Shown here piece by piece: positions 15,745-26,300 of a DNA stretch of 29,335 nucleotides (the first letter of the stretch is position 1; each line of letters begins with the position of its first letter). This stretch comes from a virus: positions 1 through 29,335 of IMG/VR virus record IMGVR_UViG_3300032073_000162; one strand, 5' to 3'. The translations under genes were made by a program, and so were the position numbers. Below the pieces are notes generated by a model, which worked only from the letters and a program-made list of their open reading frames with translations, was not told the DNA's origin and ran no database searches.

Positions 15745-15772
15745 ACTAACAGTCGTTTGTTTGTTTGTTAGT
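15745..15772 (+). repeat. Inverted repeat with TTTG microsatellite loop
   Basis: ACTAACA (15745-15751) and TGTTAGT (15766-15772) are perfect inverted copies separated by 14 bases that contain tandem TTTG units. It could fold in the leader of the tail chaperone mRNA, or be a protein-binding site. Confidence 0.45.
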
Positions 15773-15789
15773 TTATTGAAGGTGGAAAA

Positions 15790-16155
15790 ATGGAAAAGAA
15801 AGTAATTAGTGATAAGAGTAAATTGTTTGCAGCCGTAAATACTGAATGCCATCATTTGAGGGTAGAACCCGATTCTGATGAATACCTAATGGTTTGGGTT
15901 AAAGAACCAACTTGGTTACAGGTGGAACAAGCCTTATCAACCGTGATGGATATTGATTCATCAACCAATTCATTTGGTTTAGATTTAAATAAAATGTATA
16001 GGTTTATGGTTGAAAATTTTGTTGAAAAAACTGAACCTAGTTTAAGTGCATTAGAGTTATTGCGCTTGAGTCCGTATGTAGGTACACAATTAAAAGAAGT
16101 GTTACCTAACCCCTTTACAGATATGATGGGGGATGATACGGGAAACGAAAGTTGA
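15790..16155 (+). CDS. Tail assembly chaperone, short form (gpG-like)
   Basis: 121 residues; GGTGG (15781-15785) lies four bases before ATG 15790. A beta-type N-terminal half (V-M-V-K-E-P-T-W-L-Q-V-E-Q-A-L-S region) leads to a helical domain with L-N-K-M-Y-R-F-M-V-E-N-F. It lies directly before the tape measure gene, the usual place for the lambda G/GT pair, which coats the tape measure during tail assembly. A GGGAAAC slippery heptamer, in the correct register, sits three codons before its stop and leads into the next frame. Ribosomes that do not slip make this 121-residue form. Confidence 0.75.
   Translation: MEKKVISDKSKLFAAVNTECHHLRVEPDSDEYLMVWVKEPTWLQVEQALSTVMDIDSSTNSFGLDLNKMYRFMVENFVEKTEPSLSALELLRLSPYVGTQLKEVLPNPFTDMMGDDTGNES
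16140..16146 (+). promoter_or_regulatory. GGGAAAC slippery site for -1 ribosomal frameshifting
   Basis: The heptamer reads G GGA AAC in the chaperone frame, exactly the X-XXY-YYZ form. A -1 slip joins residue 119 of the chaperone to the frame continuing CGA AAG TTG ATT, giving a product of about 189 residues that ends at 16358. Lambda uses the closely related GGGAAAG at the same place in its tail chaperone genes. Confidence 0.8.
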
Positions 16156-16358
16156 TTCGTAAAGCATTAAAGGGTGGTAGTGTTCCACCATATATTGCAT
16201 CACGAATAATGATATATACTTATTCAACAACTTTTAGTGTTAGTCCTTTAGAGGCTTATCATACTCCCGCAACTTTAGTATCGCAGATGTTAGAGATACA
16301 TGGTGAAGTTAAAAGAATAGAATCAGAAGAATTTGATAAGGCAAAGAAGAGGAGGTGA
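16152..16358 (+). CDS. Tail assembly chaperone extension (T region of a frameshift fusion)
   Basis: The 68-codon frame from TTG 16152 has no ribosome-binding site and no ATG start. It is in the -1 frame relative to the chaperone and begins inside its last codons. It is therefore best read as the T-part of a G-T fusion made by frameshifting at 16140-16146, effectively from 16146. The visible segment is helical, with P-P-Y-I-A-S-R-I-M-I-Y-T-Y and H-T-P-A-T-L-V-S-Q-M-L-E-I-H. In lambda the T domain binds the tail tube protein while G binds the tape measure. Its stop lies inside the strong ribosome-binding site of the tape measure gene. Confidence 0.7.
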   Translation: MIRKALKGGSVPPYIASRIMIYTYSTTFSVSPLEAYHTPATLVSQMLEIHGEVKRIESEEFDKAKKRR

Positions 16359-16359
16359 T
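16351..16359 (+). promoter_or_regulatory. Full-length Shine-Dalgarno of the tape measure gene
   Basis: GGAGGTGAT matches the whole anti-Shine-Dalgarno of archaeal 16S rRNA. It contains the TGA stop of the chaperone extension (16356-16358) and lies four bases before ATG 16364. This supports that ATG over the in-frame GTG at 16355. Confidence 0.8.
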
Positions 16360-16363
16360 TTTT

Positions 16364-18541
16364 ATGGGTATTACAGATGAGATTAATGAGTTAGAAGACT
16401 CCTTAAAAGGAGTTGATAAGTTATTAGTTCAATCTAATAAAGACGCTTTAATGTTAAAGTCATCATTAAGTGGTATTAATACCTTTGTTAGTGGTAAAAA
16501 TTATGAGATTATTAGTAGATTCTTGTCAGGAACGGGTGCTTGGAAAGTATTGAATAAAGCAAAAGCAACTGTTCTAACGATGATACAATTAGTTTCTGTA
16601 CAAGAAAGAGCCGCATTACAAGACAATCTTAGAATGAAAGAAATGGCTAAGATAATTAGAGAAAGAAAAGAACTTATTAAATTAGAATCTCAATTTAAAC
16701 AGGCGGCTTTGAATAAAGATAAACAGTTAATTGAACAATTAAAAGAAAAATCAGATGTTTTTGCTGCACAAGCAACGATGGTTGGTGATGATAAAGCACT
16801 TGCTCAAATACTGGATAGGATTAAGAAAAGTAAAGGTTTATTAGAAAATATATTAGGTAAAGGTAAAGTATCAGGTAAAACTATTACAGAAGACCCACTA
16901 AATAAAAGCATATTAAGTTCAAACATTGTTCAAACTGCTGCAATTGCGGGCGGATTTTTAATAAATAAAAAGTTTTTAAATAAAATTTCTAAGAATACCG
17001 AAGTTACTTCCACAATGCTAAAGACAAGAAAGGATATGCTTGCTGCACTTGAAGTAGATTTTCAAGATGTGTTTAATAATATGCCAAGTCAAACAGTAGA
17101 TGGGACACCAATAGATTATCAAAAGGAATTTTTAAAATATGCTAATAAAATGTCAGACATACCTATTACTACATTAACTCCTAAATTAGAAGATATACAA
17201 AAAGAATTGGGTATTGTAGCAGAAAGTTTAGGTGGCTTTTCTTTAAGTCCTAGAAAATTAAGAGATGCAGGTCTTAGTTATATTGAAAGTCTTAACGATT
17301 TGAGTGAGGAAACCTATTTACAAAAGGTTGAAGAATATTACAAACATAAAAAAATGTTAAAGGATACATTTAAAATTTCACAAGATTTAATGGATAAGCA
17401 TCCTTCATCGAGTGAACCTGATTCACCCTTTAATGCGGCTAATAATTTAAGCGTAGCAGAAAAATTAAGAGCAAGATTTGATGAAGAAAAATCTCTAAGA
17501 GGTGATAAAAGAATAACGAGAATAAAAAAGGCATTTGGGCTTGCTACAACTGATGAAGAAAAAGCAGAAAGAGGAAAATTTGTCAACACATCAGAGAAAT
17601 TTGCTAATAGGCGAAAAACATTTAAAAGATTATATCAAAGACCCATACTTAGCATTATAAAAAGTATTCAAGAAAATGGTAGCCCACTTGAGGCAATGAA
17701 ATCATGGGTTGCAGAAGGCGGTACTAAACTAGTTGAGTTTACAGGGAAATTATTGATGTTTGCTAAGAAAGCATTTGTATCAATCGGATTAGCAATATTG
17801 GCTTTATTCTTATTATATAGAGCATTCAAGAGTGCTGGAGTTAGAGAAAAATTAGATGATATTTGGGAACAAACTAAATCACTATTTACAATGATGGTAT
17901 TACCTTTCTTAGAACTAGTAGAAAGTGGTATAGGAGATATTGTTGCAGGATTTGAAGATGGTAAATTCTTTTTAGTAATAGAAGGATTATTAAAGATTTT
18001 AGGTGGGATAATTATGGCTTCTTTAGCAATAATGGGTATCTTGCTTTATACGTCATTACAATTAATATGGGAAGGTATTAAGGGACTTCTTGCTTGGGCG
18101 TTTAAGTCTGGTGATAGTGCTAGAAAAACTGCGTCAAAAATTGCTTATATTGCTTCTGCTATAATATTTTTAGTAGCGTTCTTTACAGGAGGTTGGGTAA
18201 TTGCATTAGTAGGCGCAATAGTGTTAGGAGTTGCAGCAATACTTGAATCAGCATTTTCTTTCTTTGCTGATGGTGGAGTAACAACAGGCGGTTTGTCAGT
18301 AGTAGGAGAAAAAGGCCCTGAATTAGTTAAATTACCAACAGGCTCAAGAGTTTATTCTAATGCAGATTCAGGCAAAATGGTAGCGGCTAAGGCTGCTAGT
18401 TCAGGAGGCAATACAATTAATGTTCATGTCAATGGTAGAGTCGGTGCATCTGATGCAGAGATACGAGATATAGCAAATAAGGTTGCTAAAGAAATTAATA
18501 TTAGAATGAATCAAACAAGTTCAACGGTGAGTATGATATGA
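16364..18541 (+). CDS. Tape measure protein
   Basis: 725 residues from ATG 16364. It sets tail length and occupies the tail lumen before DNA ejection. Residues 1-450 are long charged helices and coiled coil. Hydrophobic segments follow at about 464-486, 540-563 and 592-628, which may insert into the host membrane. The last 90 residues start with F-A-D-G-G-V-T-T-G-G-L and include V-G-E-K-G-P-E-L-V-K-L-P, the hallmark tape measure ending. By the rule of about 1.5 angstroms per residue, this predicts a tail near 100 nm. No peptidase or lysozyme domain is seen. It overlaps the next gene by ATGA (18538-18541). Confidence 0.85.
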   Translation: MGITDEINELEDSLKGVDKLLVQSNKDALMLKSSLSGINTFVSGKNYEIISRFLSGTGAWKVLNKAKATVLTMIQLVSVQERAALQDNLRMKEMAKIIRERKELIKLESQFKQAALNKDKQLIEQLKEKSDVFAAQATMVGDDKALAQILDRIKKSKGLLENILGKGKVSGKTITEDPLNKSILSSNIVQTAAIAGGFLINKKFLNKISKNTEVTSTMLKTRKDMLAALEVDFQDVFNNMPSQTVDGTPIDYQKEFLKYANKMSDIPITTLTPKLEDIQKELGIVAESLGGFSLSPRKLRDAGLSYIESLNDLSEETYLQKVEEYYKHKKMLKDTFKISQDLMDKHPSSSEPDSPFNAANNLSVAEKLRARFDEEKSLRGDKRITRIKKAFGLATTDEEKAERGKFVNTSEKFANRRKTFKRLYQRPILSIIKSIQENGSPLEAMKSWVAEGGTKLVEFTGKLLMFAKKAFVSIGLAILALFLLYRAFKSAGVREKLDDIWEQTKSLFTMMVLPFLELVESGIGDIVAGFEDGKFFLVIEGLLKILGGIIMASLAIMGILLYTSLQLIWEGIKGLLAWAFKSGDSARKTASKIAYIASAIIFLVAFFTGGWVIALVGAIVLGVAAILESAFSFFADGGVTTGGLSVVGEKGPELVKLPTGSRVYSNADSGKMVAAKAASSGGNTINVHVNGRVGASDAEIRDIANKVAKEINIRMNQTSSTVSMI

Positions 18542-19257
18542 CAGAATTAGTAGTATTTTTAGAATTAGCAAGGCGTTCTGATGTTAGTGGAACGGATAGT
18601 CACGTTAATAGAATACCACTATATGTAACTGAATTAACATTTAATACAAATAAAACTGTACCTAATGTTGGTATTCCCTTTTCAGGAGCAATACGAGGTG
18701 AGTCTACTAATTTAGCATTTGATATGGGACTTGCGCAAAAAACTGTAAGTATTCAAGGTGTGTTATTAGAACAAGAAATTGTGAAGAATAATAAAGAAGG
18801 AGATAATAAAACAGTCACATTTACTCCCTACGAATTAGCACAATTAATTCATTCTTATACTGACTCAAGTAGTTTTCAAGATGACCAAAACGTAAACAAA
18901 TTACTAGTGTTTTATCCTAGTAAAGTAGATAATAGTTTTAATCAAAGATTAGTAGATAAGGCAGGTAATTCTATTAGTGCCGCACAAATGGTAGCATTGG
19001 ATATTGGTGATGCACCGTTAATACCATGGAATTGGAAGAATAGAGCATATGATAATACATTTACTGCGGGAAGTGGTAATACAATTGATTCGCCTTCTAC
19101 TACTTTTGATATAGTAAACAAGACTAGTAATCATATTGGTCTTGGAGGATTTGTACGTTCATTCAGTACTACCTTTTCAGGAGCAGAATATCCTAGTGTA
19201 TCTTTTACTATGGAGTTTGAAGAAGCAACGGTTATTGCGGATAATTTCTTTGATTGA
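18538..19257 (+). CDS. Distal tail protein, probable
   Basis: 239 residues; GGTGA (18526-18530) lies seven bases before ATG 18538, which overlaps the tape measure stop. It is beta-rich, with no Cys and no membrane span. N-terminal strands (ELVVFLELA, PLYVTELTF) are followed by K-T-V-S-I-Q-G-V-L-L-E-Q, and the end F-S-T-T-F-S-G-A-E-Y-P-S-V-S-F-T-M-E-F looks like the closing strands of a ring-forming tail protein. The place immediately after the tape measure is where distal tail (Dit) or first baseplate proteins lie in siphoviruses. The family match itself is not certain. Confidence 0.6.
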   Translation: MTELVVFLELARRSDVSGTDSHVNRIPLYVTELTFNTNKTVPNVGIPFSGAIRGESTNLAFDMGLAQKTVSIQGVLLEQEIVKNNKEGDNKTVTFTPYELAQLIHSYTDSSSFQDDQNVNKLLVFYPSKVDNSFNQRLVDKAGNSISAAQMVALDIGDAPLIPWNWKNRAYDNTFTAGSGNTIDSPSTTFDIVNKTSNHIGLGGFVRSFSTTFSGAEYPSVSFTMEFEEATVIADNFFD

Positions 19258-20339
19258 TTGGGGGTGTAAAAATAGCAAACGTATATGTTGGAGACTCAAG
19301 AAAATTAGTTTTTCCTGTTATGTGTGATGGCTATTTAAAAATAGAATATGATGATACTAACGCAAATGCATCTAAAGGTAATCTTTGGAATCATAATGGT
19401 AGTTTTGTTTTTGAAACTATTATCACACCTTATGATGTTAATGGGTTTGGTCATGCAACAGATAGTACGAAAGATACATTAGACTCGACTAAAACTCCAC
19501 CATGCCCTGCTGATAGTGATACACTTGCCAACTTTGAGAGTGGTGTATATTTTGGAACTTCTAGATTTTCACATAAAATGATGCTATTTTATAACGGGCA
19601 TTTTGAAGTGTATTTAGAAAACACAACTGCTCATAATTTTAATCAACCCGCAGAATATAAGATAGTAGTTAGGTTAGCAAATACTGCATCAGGTTCTCCT
19701 GTTTATTATAACCCAATAGAAACAGGAACAGTAATTAAATCCATAAACACTCTTCATGGATATTATGACGCAAATGGGTATTATGATGGGAATAATACAA
19801 GTTTAACTTTACTACAAGCAGATACGACAAATCCTAGTGGTAATCAAATTAATTTTCCTGCAAGTTCAGGTGGGGTTGCTAATGTAGCAACATTGGCTGA
19901 TGGCTCAGAATTGTTCAATAGTAATGGGGTTAGTTTAGGTGTAGTTACAGAAAAAAATAATACAGAAACCGTTTCAGTTACAGATGCTTCTAATCATACA
20001 GCAGCAATATATGTTTCTCAACCTAAAGAAGCATTCTATGTAGAACAGTTATACAAAATATCTTGTGTATTTAACAAAGGTGGTAGTGTAGATATATATC
20101 TAAATAATTCTTTAATTAAATCTGAAAAGTTTTCTAGTGAACCTACATTTGCATTCAAAGCCGATGATGTTTTCATAGGACAAAAGGGAGATGAAGCATC
20201 AGGTGCAAGAGAACATTTTCAATTTATGGGGGAGTTATATGAAGTATCTTTATCTAAAGGTAATCAACCTTCCCAGTCATTAAATACATTATCTCCTAGT
20301 TATAGCAATATACTATTCTATTATACATTTGGTGAGTAA
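19254..20339 (+). CDS. Tail protein with LamG/concanavalin-like domain
   Basis: 361 residues if read from TTG 19254, which overlaps the previous stop. A strong GGGGGTG (19260-19266) points instead to an ATA codon at 19272, with the product then starting (I)ANVYVGD. The C-terminal part (about 259-345) reads Y-K-I-S-C-V-F-N-K-G-G-S-V-D-I-Y-L-N-N, then F-I-G-Q-K-G and F-M-G-E-L-Y-E-V-S-L, the LamG-3 type jelly-roll pattern. The N-terminal part has a similar F-V-F-E-T-I-I-T-P-Y strand, so there may be two lectin-like units. It probably binds a host surface glycan at the tail tip. It lies between the distal tail protein and the hub. Confidence 0.65.
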   Translation: MIGGVKIANVYVGDSRKLVFPVMCDGYLKIEYDDTNANASKGNLWNHNGSFVFETIITPYDVNGFGHATDSTKDTLDSTKTPPCPADSDTLANFESGVYFGTSRFSHKMMLFYNGHFEVYLENTTAHNFNQPAEYKIVVRLANTASGSPVYYNPIETGTVIKSINTLHGYYDANGYYDGNNTSLTLLQADTTNPSGNQINFPASSGGVANVATLADGSELFNSNGVSLGVVTEKNNTETVSVTDASNHTAAIYVSQPKEAFYVEQLYKISCVFNKGGSVDIYLNNSLIKSEKFSSEPTFAFKADDVFIGQKGDEASGAREHFQFMGELYEVSLSKGNQPSQSLNTLSPSYSNILFYYTFGE

Positions 20340-23300
20340 ATGGCTAGAGAGAGAATGATATTTCCATTGAATGCAGGGGTGGTAGAGTCTACTTTTGAAG
20401 GATTATTAAGTGGTGTTAGTAATTATCATACTGCTAGGGGTAGTAATTCTAATATTAGAGGTAATGCATACAAAGATGTTTCAGTTAATCCTGTATTATT
20501 AGCATTAGGATTACAAGAAGAAACCTCTTATCCGGCTACAAGTATTAACACCACTCCTGTTAAATCTGCAATGTTTACAGAAATAAGAAAAGGCCCACAT
20601 ACAGATGGAATATCAGTACAATGTACTAGTAGTATTCAGAATAGATTATTACCAACTGCTTCCACTTCCCTATCTACTTACGCTACAAATAAAGAAAATA
20701 CTCCATCATATAAAGTTAAAATTTATGATTCTACTAAAACAAATACATCTACAAACAGAAAGGCTACTTACTCTACTGTTTCAGATTGCCCTGACAGTAA
20801 TATTGGATTAGATATAGAGAATAGAGACTACTTTATTTTATTAAATCCTGAAATATATGACCATACTACAAGAGAAGATACAGTAAGACCTCACTTTGCT
20901 AGAATAACTAGAATTACTACTTTTGATGAGTTTGGTGACGGAGTTGAGTTTGAACCTAAATATACAGGAGAAATTGTTAAAGGAACTAAGTTTGAAATAT
21001 ACAAAGGGCCACATAAAACTACTGATAGTGATGTAGTAGCAGTTAGTTATGGTCTTAGAGGCGATACTTCTGCATCAACAGATAAATATGATAAGATAAG
21101 TATAGTCAATACACCTACCTTTTACTTTTATAATGATAGATTAGAAGTAAAGAATCAATTAGATTATAATGAAAAATATACTTTAACTTCCGTTAGATAT
21201 TGGGGTACGGGCGCTACTTATCAATTTAATATAGATGCAATTGTAGCGACAGGTGATACTGAAATTTCACAGTATGAGGAAGGTAATCTAAGTAACAGAT
21301 TTTTAAAAGCCCCCATAGCAGAATTAAGTAAAGTAGTTGGTGGAACTTCTTTATTCCGAGTATCTGATGGTGAGTATTTAGGTAATATAAGTAATACTCA
21401 AAATGCGGGCTACACAAAGATAGTATTAGATTATGCTAGGATTGCTTTACCTGTTACAACTACTGCCTTTGCTGTTACAACAGGCACAACTATACAGAAT
21501 GTAGTATTCAAAACAGAAAGAAAATATGATAACACTATACAAAACTTAGGTAGAAGTAAATTAGATGCTGTATTAGTTGATAATAATATGGTTACAGATG
21601 ATGCTGATAGTAATATAGACCCTATATTTTGGCATAAAACATTTCCTAAAATGAAAAGACATACAGAAGATAGTAGTAGTGTAACTACTAATACTATTGA
21701 TGGTAAAATGAATGGCCCTGCTAAATATATAACTTGGGAAAGTGCTGAACTTAAAAATGATAAATTACCTGTTGTAATGGATACAGTAGTTAACAGCCCT
21801 AGAAATAAACTATCTAAATTAGCAAGGGTCAAGGGATTAGATAATGCAGGTATTCAACATCTTAAATATAAAGAAGAAGATAAGTTGGTAGTTAGAAATG
21901 GTATATATTCTAATAATTTAGATATGCAATTATTATTTCATAAAGTAACTACTAATTCTACTCAGTTAGAGTTCAATAATAAATCTAATGATAATGCTAA
22001 TACAGGTTGGAAATATGATTACTCTGCTATATTAGGAGCAGATTCAATTATTTTAATAGGTGATTATTATTATAGAGTAAATGCAATAGATGCTAAGGCC
22101 GATGGGGTTAATCAAAAGTTTAGTGTTTCACATAAGCGGTTAAAAACTGCATCGACATGGACTCAAGACTCTACTCCTCCAACAGTAAGTTCTGCTGATA
22201 TTTATGTTTCTGTATATTCTAACTCTAAATTAATCACAGGATTTTCAGCAGATACAGAAATCATAACTAGTCAAAACAATAGAATCACAATGGATAACCA
22301 TACTGTTACAAAGGAATCTACTAAATTATATAATTCTAGAGTATATATTAATGGATTTAAAGGGCATGATATTAAGGTAGATTATGGTGATAGAAATTTA
22401 AAATATCTTTCATTGCAGTCGGCTACCGATAAATATTATCAGAAAACACCTAAAGATAGAGTATATTATTATGGTGGTAGTTATACTTTACACGAAGAAG
22501 TATTTACAGGAAAAATAGAAGATATAACTTCATCAATGGAAAATGGTATGTTGAATTATGACATAGTAGGAAGAGACAATACATCAAGTTTATTGGGTAA
22601 TACATTTACTAAAAATTTAAATTATTCAAATGATATAGTTAAATCTACTTTGAATCCAAGTTTAGTTTTAACTGAAGTTTCAGGTGGTTCTACTGATATA
22701 GATACTGATATAACTAACGCTAGTGTTGGTGTTAATGGTTCGGTGTCGTTTGGTAAATATACATTATTATTCGATTCTAATAAACAATTGATTGGTGAAG
22801 TTAGCAGTACAGAATTTCTAAGTGGGTTTAATAGAACATCAATAACTTTGTTAGATAAAGCATATATTGGTATAGAAAGTGGAAATAAATATTACTATTA
22901 TAATCCTTTTAGTGCAGTTAACTTTATTTCTTTAAACAAAGCAATGGGTGCTAATACACTAATGAATAAACATCCTACTGATTTAAATGGGGCTAGTGAT
23001 GTAGGTATTACTTTTGAAAAGGGTCTATCTTTTGATAGCACACTTGCAACTACAAATTTAAACTTATCATCTAATGTAGGTGATAAATCACAACTAGGAT
23101 ATGATGTTAATTCTATTAAATCTATTAGTGATTTTGATTCTGAATTTTTATTGAAATTAGCAAATGAGCAAGATGATTATATAACACATATTACTAAATC
23201 TATTCAGTCCTCTAACTATCTATCAATAGTAAATGTGGTAGAATCAGAAACTAATAATACTGTAATAGAAGTTTCTTCACAATTTCCTATGGCTCTAGGA

Positions 23301-26300
23301 TTAATAGATGATAATAAAGATGATACTAGATTACAAACAGGAAATGATGCTCCGACAGATGCTAATGCCCATTTTAAGAATGCTAGTATGTATTTAGTTA
23401 ACACTAATATACCTAAAGGGGGTTATTTGCATAGGTTAAATAATACTTTTAATAATTTTTATACTTCTAAAGATATTTTTAGATACATGGATTTACAAAA
23501 ATTTGACGCAGGTACTATTCGTAAAATAGGTGAACATCCCAGTTTACAAGATGTAGATAGTATCTATTTAAATGGAAAACTTCCTAGTAAGATAAGTGGC
23601 TACACTTTGTCGCATAATATAACTTTAGAAGGAGTAGATAAAGACGCAGTTATATCTAGTAATAATAATTTAATTCAGTTATTTACTGAAACAGGGTCTA
23701 CTAATAGCATATATACGTCAAATGCATTGAACGCATATAATACTAATAATCTTGGATTATTTCCGGCAAGAGATGGATATTGGGAAGAAAATGCTTTAAG
23801 TTCTGCTACTGTTGCAGAAATAACAAATTTAACTACTGAGGGTCAGAAATTTATTCAAAGAGATTATAGAACTAGAACATATGAATTGTTTGCACTAGGA
23901 GATTTATTTCCAGATTCTTATTTAAGATATAATCATATATCACACAATTCTATTAATTCACCTATTAAAAATTATGGTTTATTGCTAGAAGGAGAAGGCA
24001 CTAAAGGAACTCAAGTAGAACATAGTGGCTATACGGGTAAAACATTATCTCAAGAAATGCAAGATAAGGATTATGACATGACTACTATAATAGATTCTAG
24101 TATAACTAATACCAAGGATTTAATGCGTTGGGGAGTAATTAGATTGACAGAAGCAACATTTGATTGGCACTTTAATCCCGTAGACTCAGATGCATTGAAA
24201 GATAGAAGTAAAATACCTAGAGTGCCTATTGTAGAGTTGCGGAGATTTACCAATAAAGTAAGTGGAACTGCTTGGTCTAACGGTGTGAATGCTCCTGATT
24301 TTGATTTATTATTAGCCTCAGATGATTATTTATACAGTCTTGGTGATACAGATACTTATGGTACTGCTAATAGTGGAATTAATTTTACATTAGTGCATTT
24401 TGTTTCTCCTAATATAGCATTAACTATTGATGATAAATTATATTTTTCTTATAATTCATTAATGAAAAGTGTCACAAATGGCAATACTCAAACCATGAAT
24501 AGTCAGTTTGAACCTCATAATATATTTCTTCCTGTATTTTCAGAAACAAGAACATCTAATAACCCCGACTTAAAAGATGATGTTCATTCAGGTGTTCACT
24601 ATGGCATAGTACATTCTTCAACCCCTACTAATTCTGTTGATAATGGTGCAAGTGGGTCTATGTATCACACTTCAAAAGTATTATCAGCATTATCTGTCCC
24701 TAATCTTGCAGGTACTAATGGTATTCCTAACCCTAGTCATTATTATGCTGATTTCCCATCTAAAACTATTTATGATAATTGTATTGCTGTATTTAGAAAT
24801 ATAAAAAATATTACTGAAAAAGACGAATCTAATTCATATGATTTTGATTCTAGTTGCAAACTTACAATTGATAATGACTATAATAGTACAAATGTAGACA
24901 CCACATTAACTACACAAAATCAACACAATAAAAATATGCTACTAAGAAAAAATACACATATTGGTACAGATAATACAACCAATACCTATCCTTATGTTGG
25001 GACTCTTGGTAGAGGGGCTATATTTGTTGGTATGAAAAGTGAACATTACCCTCTAATAAATGGGTCTAAAAAATTAAATAATGCACCTAAATATACTAAT
25101 CACTCATCAAATACTAATATCATTACTGATGCTAAAACTACACATATAGAACAGTCAACTGGTGATGAATATGGAAAAGCATTTGCCGCACAGATGTTAA
25201 TTAAACCACAATTTAATATTATTGCAGGTGATTATAGTAGTAGTCCTAGTGTAATTACTAGAAGAATGGATAGTACTTCTACACACCATTGGTTACATTA
25301 CATGGTAGATTTAACAGGTCAATATATAGTTGGGCCAAATATAACTACAAAGGGTACTCCATCATATATTGGTAAAATAATTAGCCATACAAAAAAAGTA
25401 ACTACTGTTAATTCAAGAGATGAATGGGAACATACAATTACTTTCGATAAAGATTTGAGTGCTGCGGGTACATATAGATTAATGAGAATATCAGAAACTA
25501 CATTCGATGAAACACCCGACTTCTTTGAGGTTAATGTAATGGATGATTCGGGTCTACAACATGATAAAATATTTGCTGATTTCAGAACAGGAGATACAGA
25601 AGGAGACAGTAAATCTACAAATTCAGAAGGGGTTTATTCCATGCATATGTTATTAGAAATAGACACTGCTAATACATATTTAGAAAGAAGATTATTCACT
25701 AACATGGGGATGTTTACAGATGGAGAAGAGATTGATTGTTTTATTAGTGATGGCATAAATGAGCAGAGAAAATCCTTATCAGTGACAAAATCAAGTAGCG
25801 CATTAAAGTTTGAATATGATGGTAAGATTTCAGCAAATGGTTGTGTTTCCTTTGGTAAAGTAATCAATTTTACTCTTCCTAAGAAGTTAAACATCACTCC
25901 TAAGAATGCATTTTTAGGAACTACTGTTAGATTAGGCAGTAAAGTTGATAATGTTCTTGAAGAAATTGCTAAAGAATCGGGTTTAGATTTAAATATTGAA
26001 GAAAGTTTGAAAGAATATACCGATTTAATTGTGAAAAGTAATTATTCTAGTGGAAATGAAGTCACTTTAAGTAGTAGTCCAGTAAATGTAGCCATCAATG
26101 ATGTAATATATAACCAAGATGGCTATCTAATTGGTAAAATTACGGCTAAAAATACTACTAGTGGTGCATTTTCAGTAACTTTTGGAGGAGGAATAGTATT
26201 TACTCCTTCACCCTTCGATGAACTAACTAAGAGAAATAAAAATACATTTGTTACAAATGTTAAATTTGAATCAGTAGATTCTTTTAGTGCAATCAACTAT

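Noticed and set aside
15718-15775. ATA-started frame after GGAGG
   Set aside because: The product would be 17 residues of low information and overlaps the TATA-like element and inverted repeat.
16173-16189. GGTGG/CCACC stem as a frameshift stimulator
   Set aside because: It begins 26 bases after the slippery site, too far for a usual stimulator, and has only five pairs.
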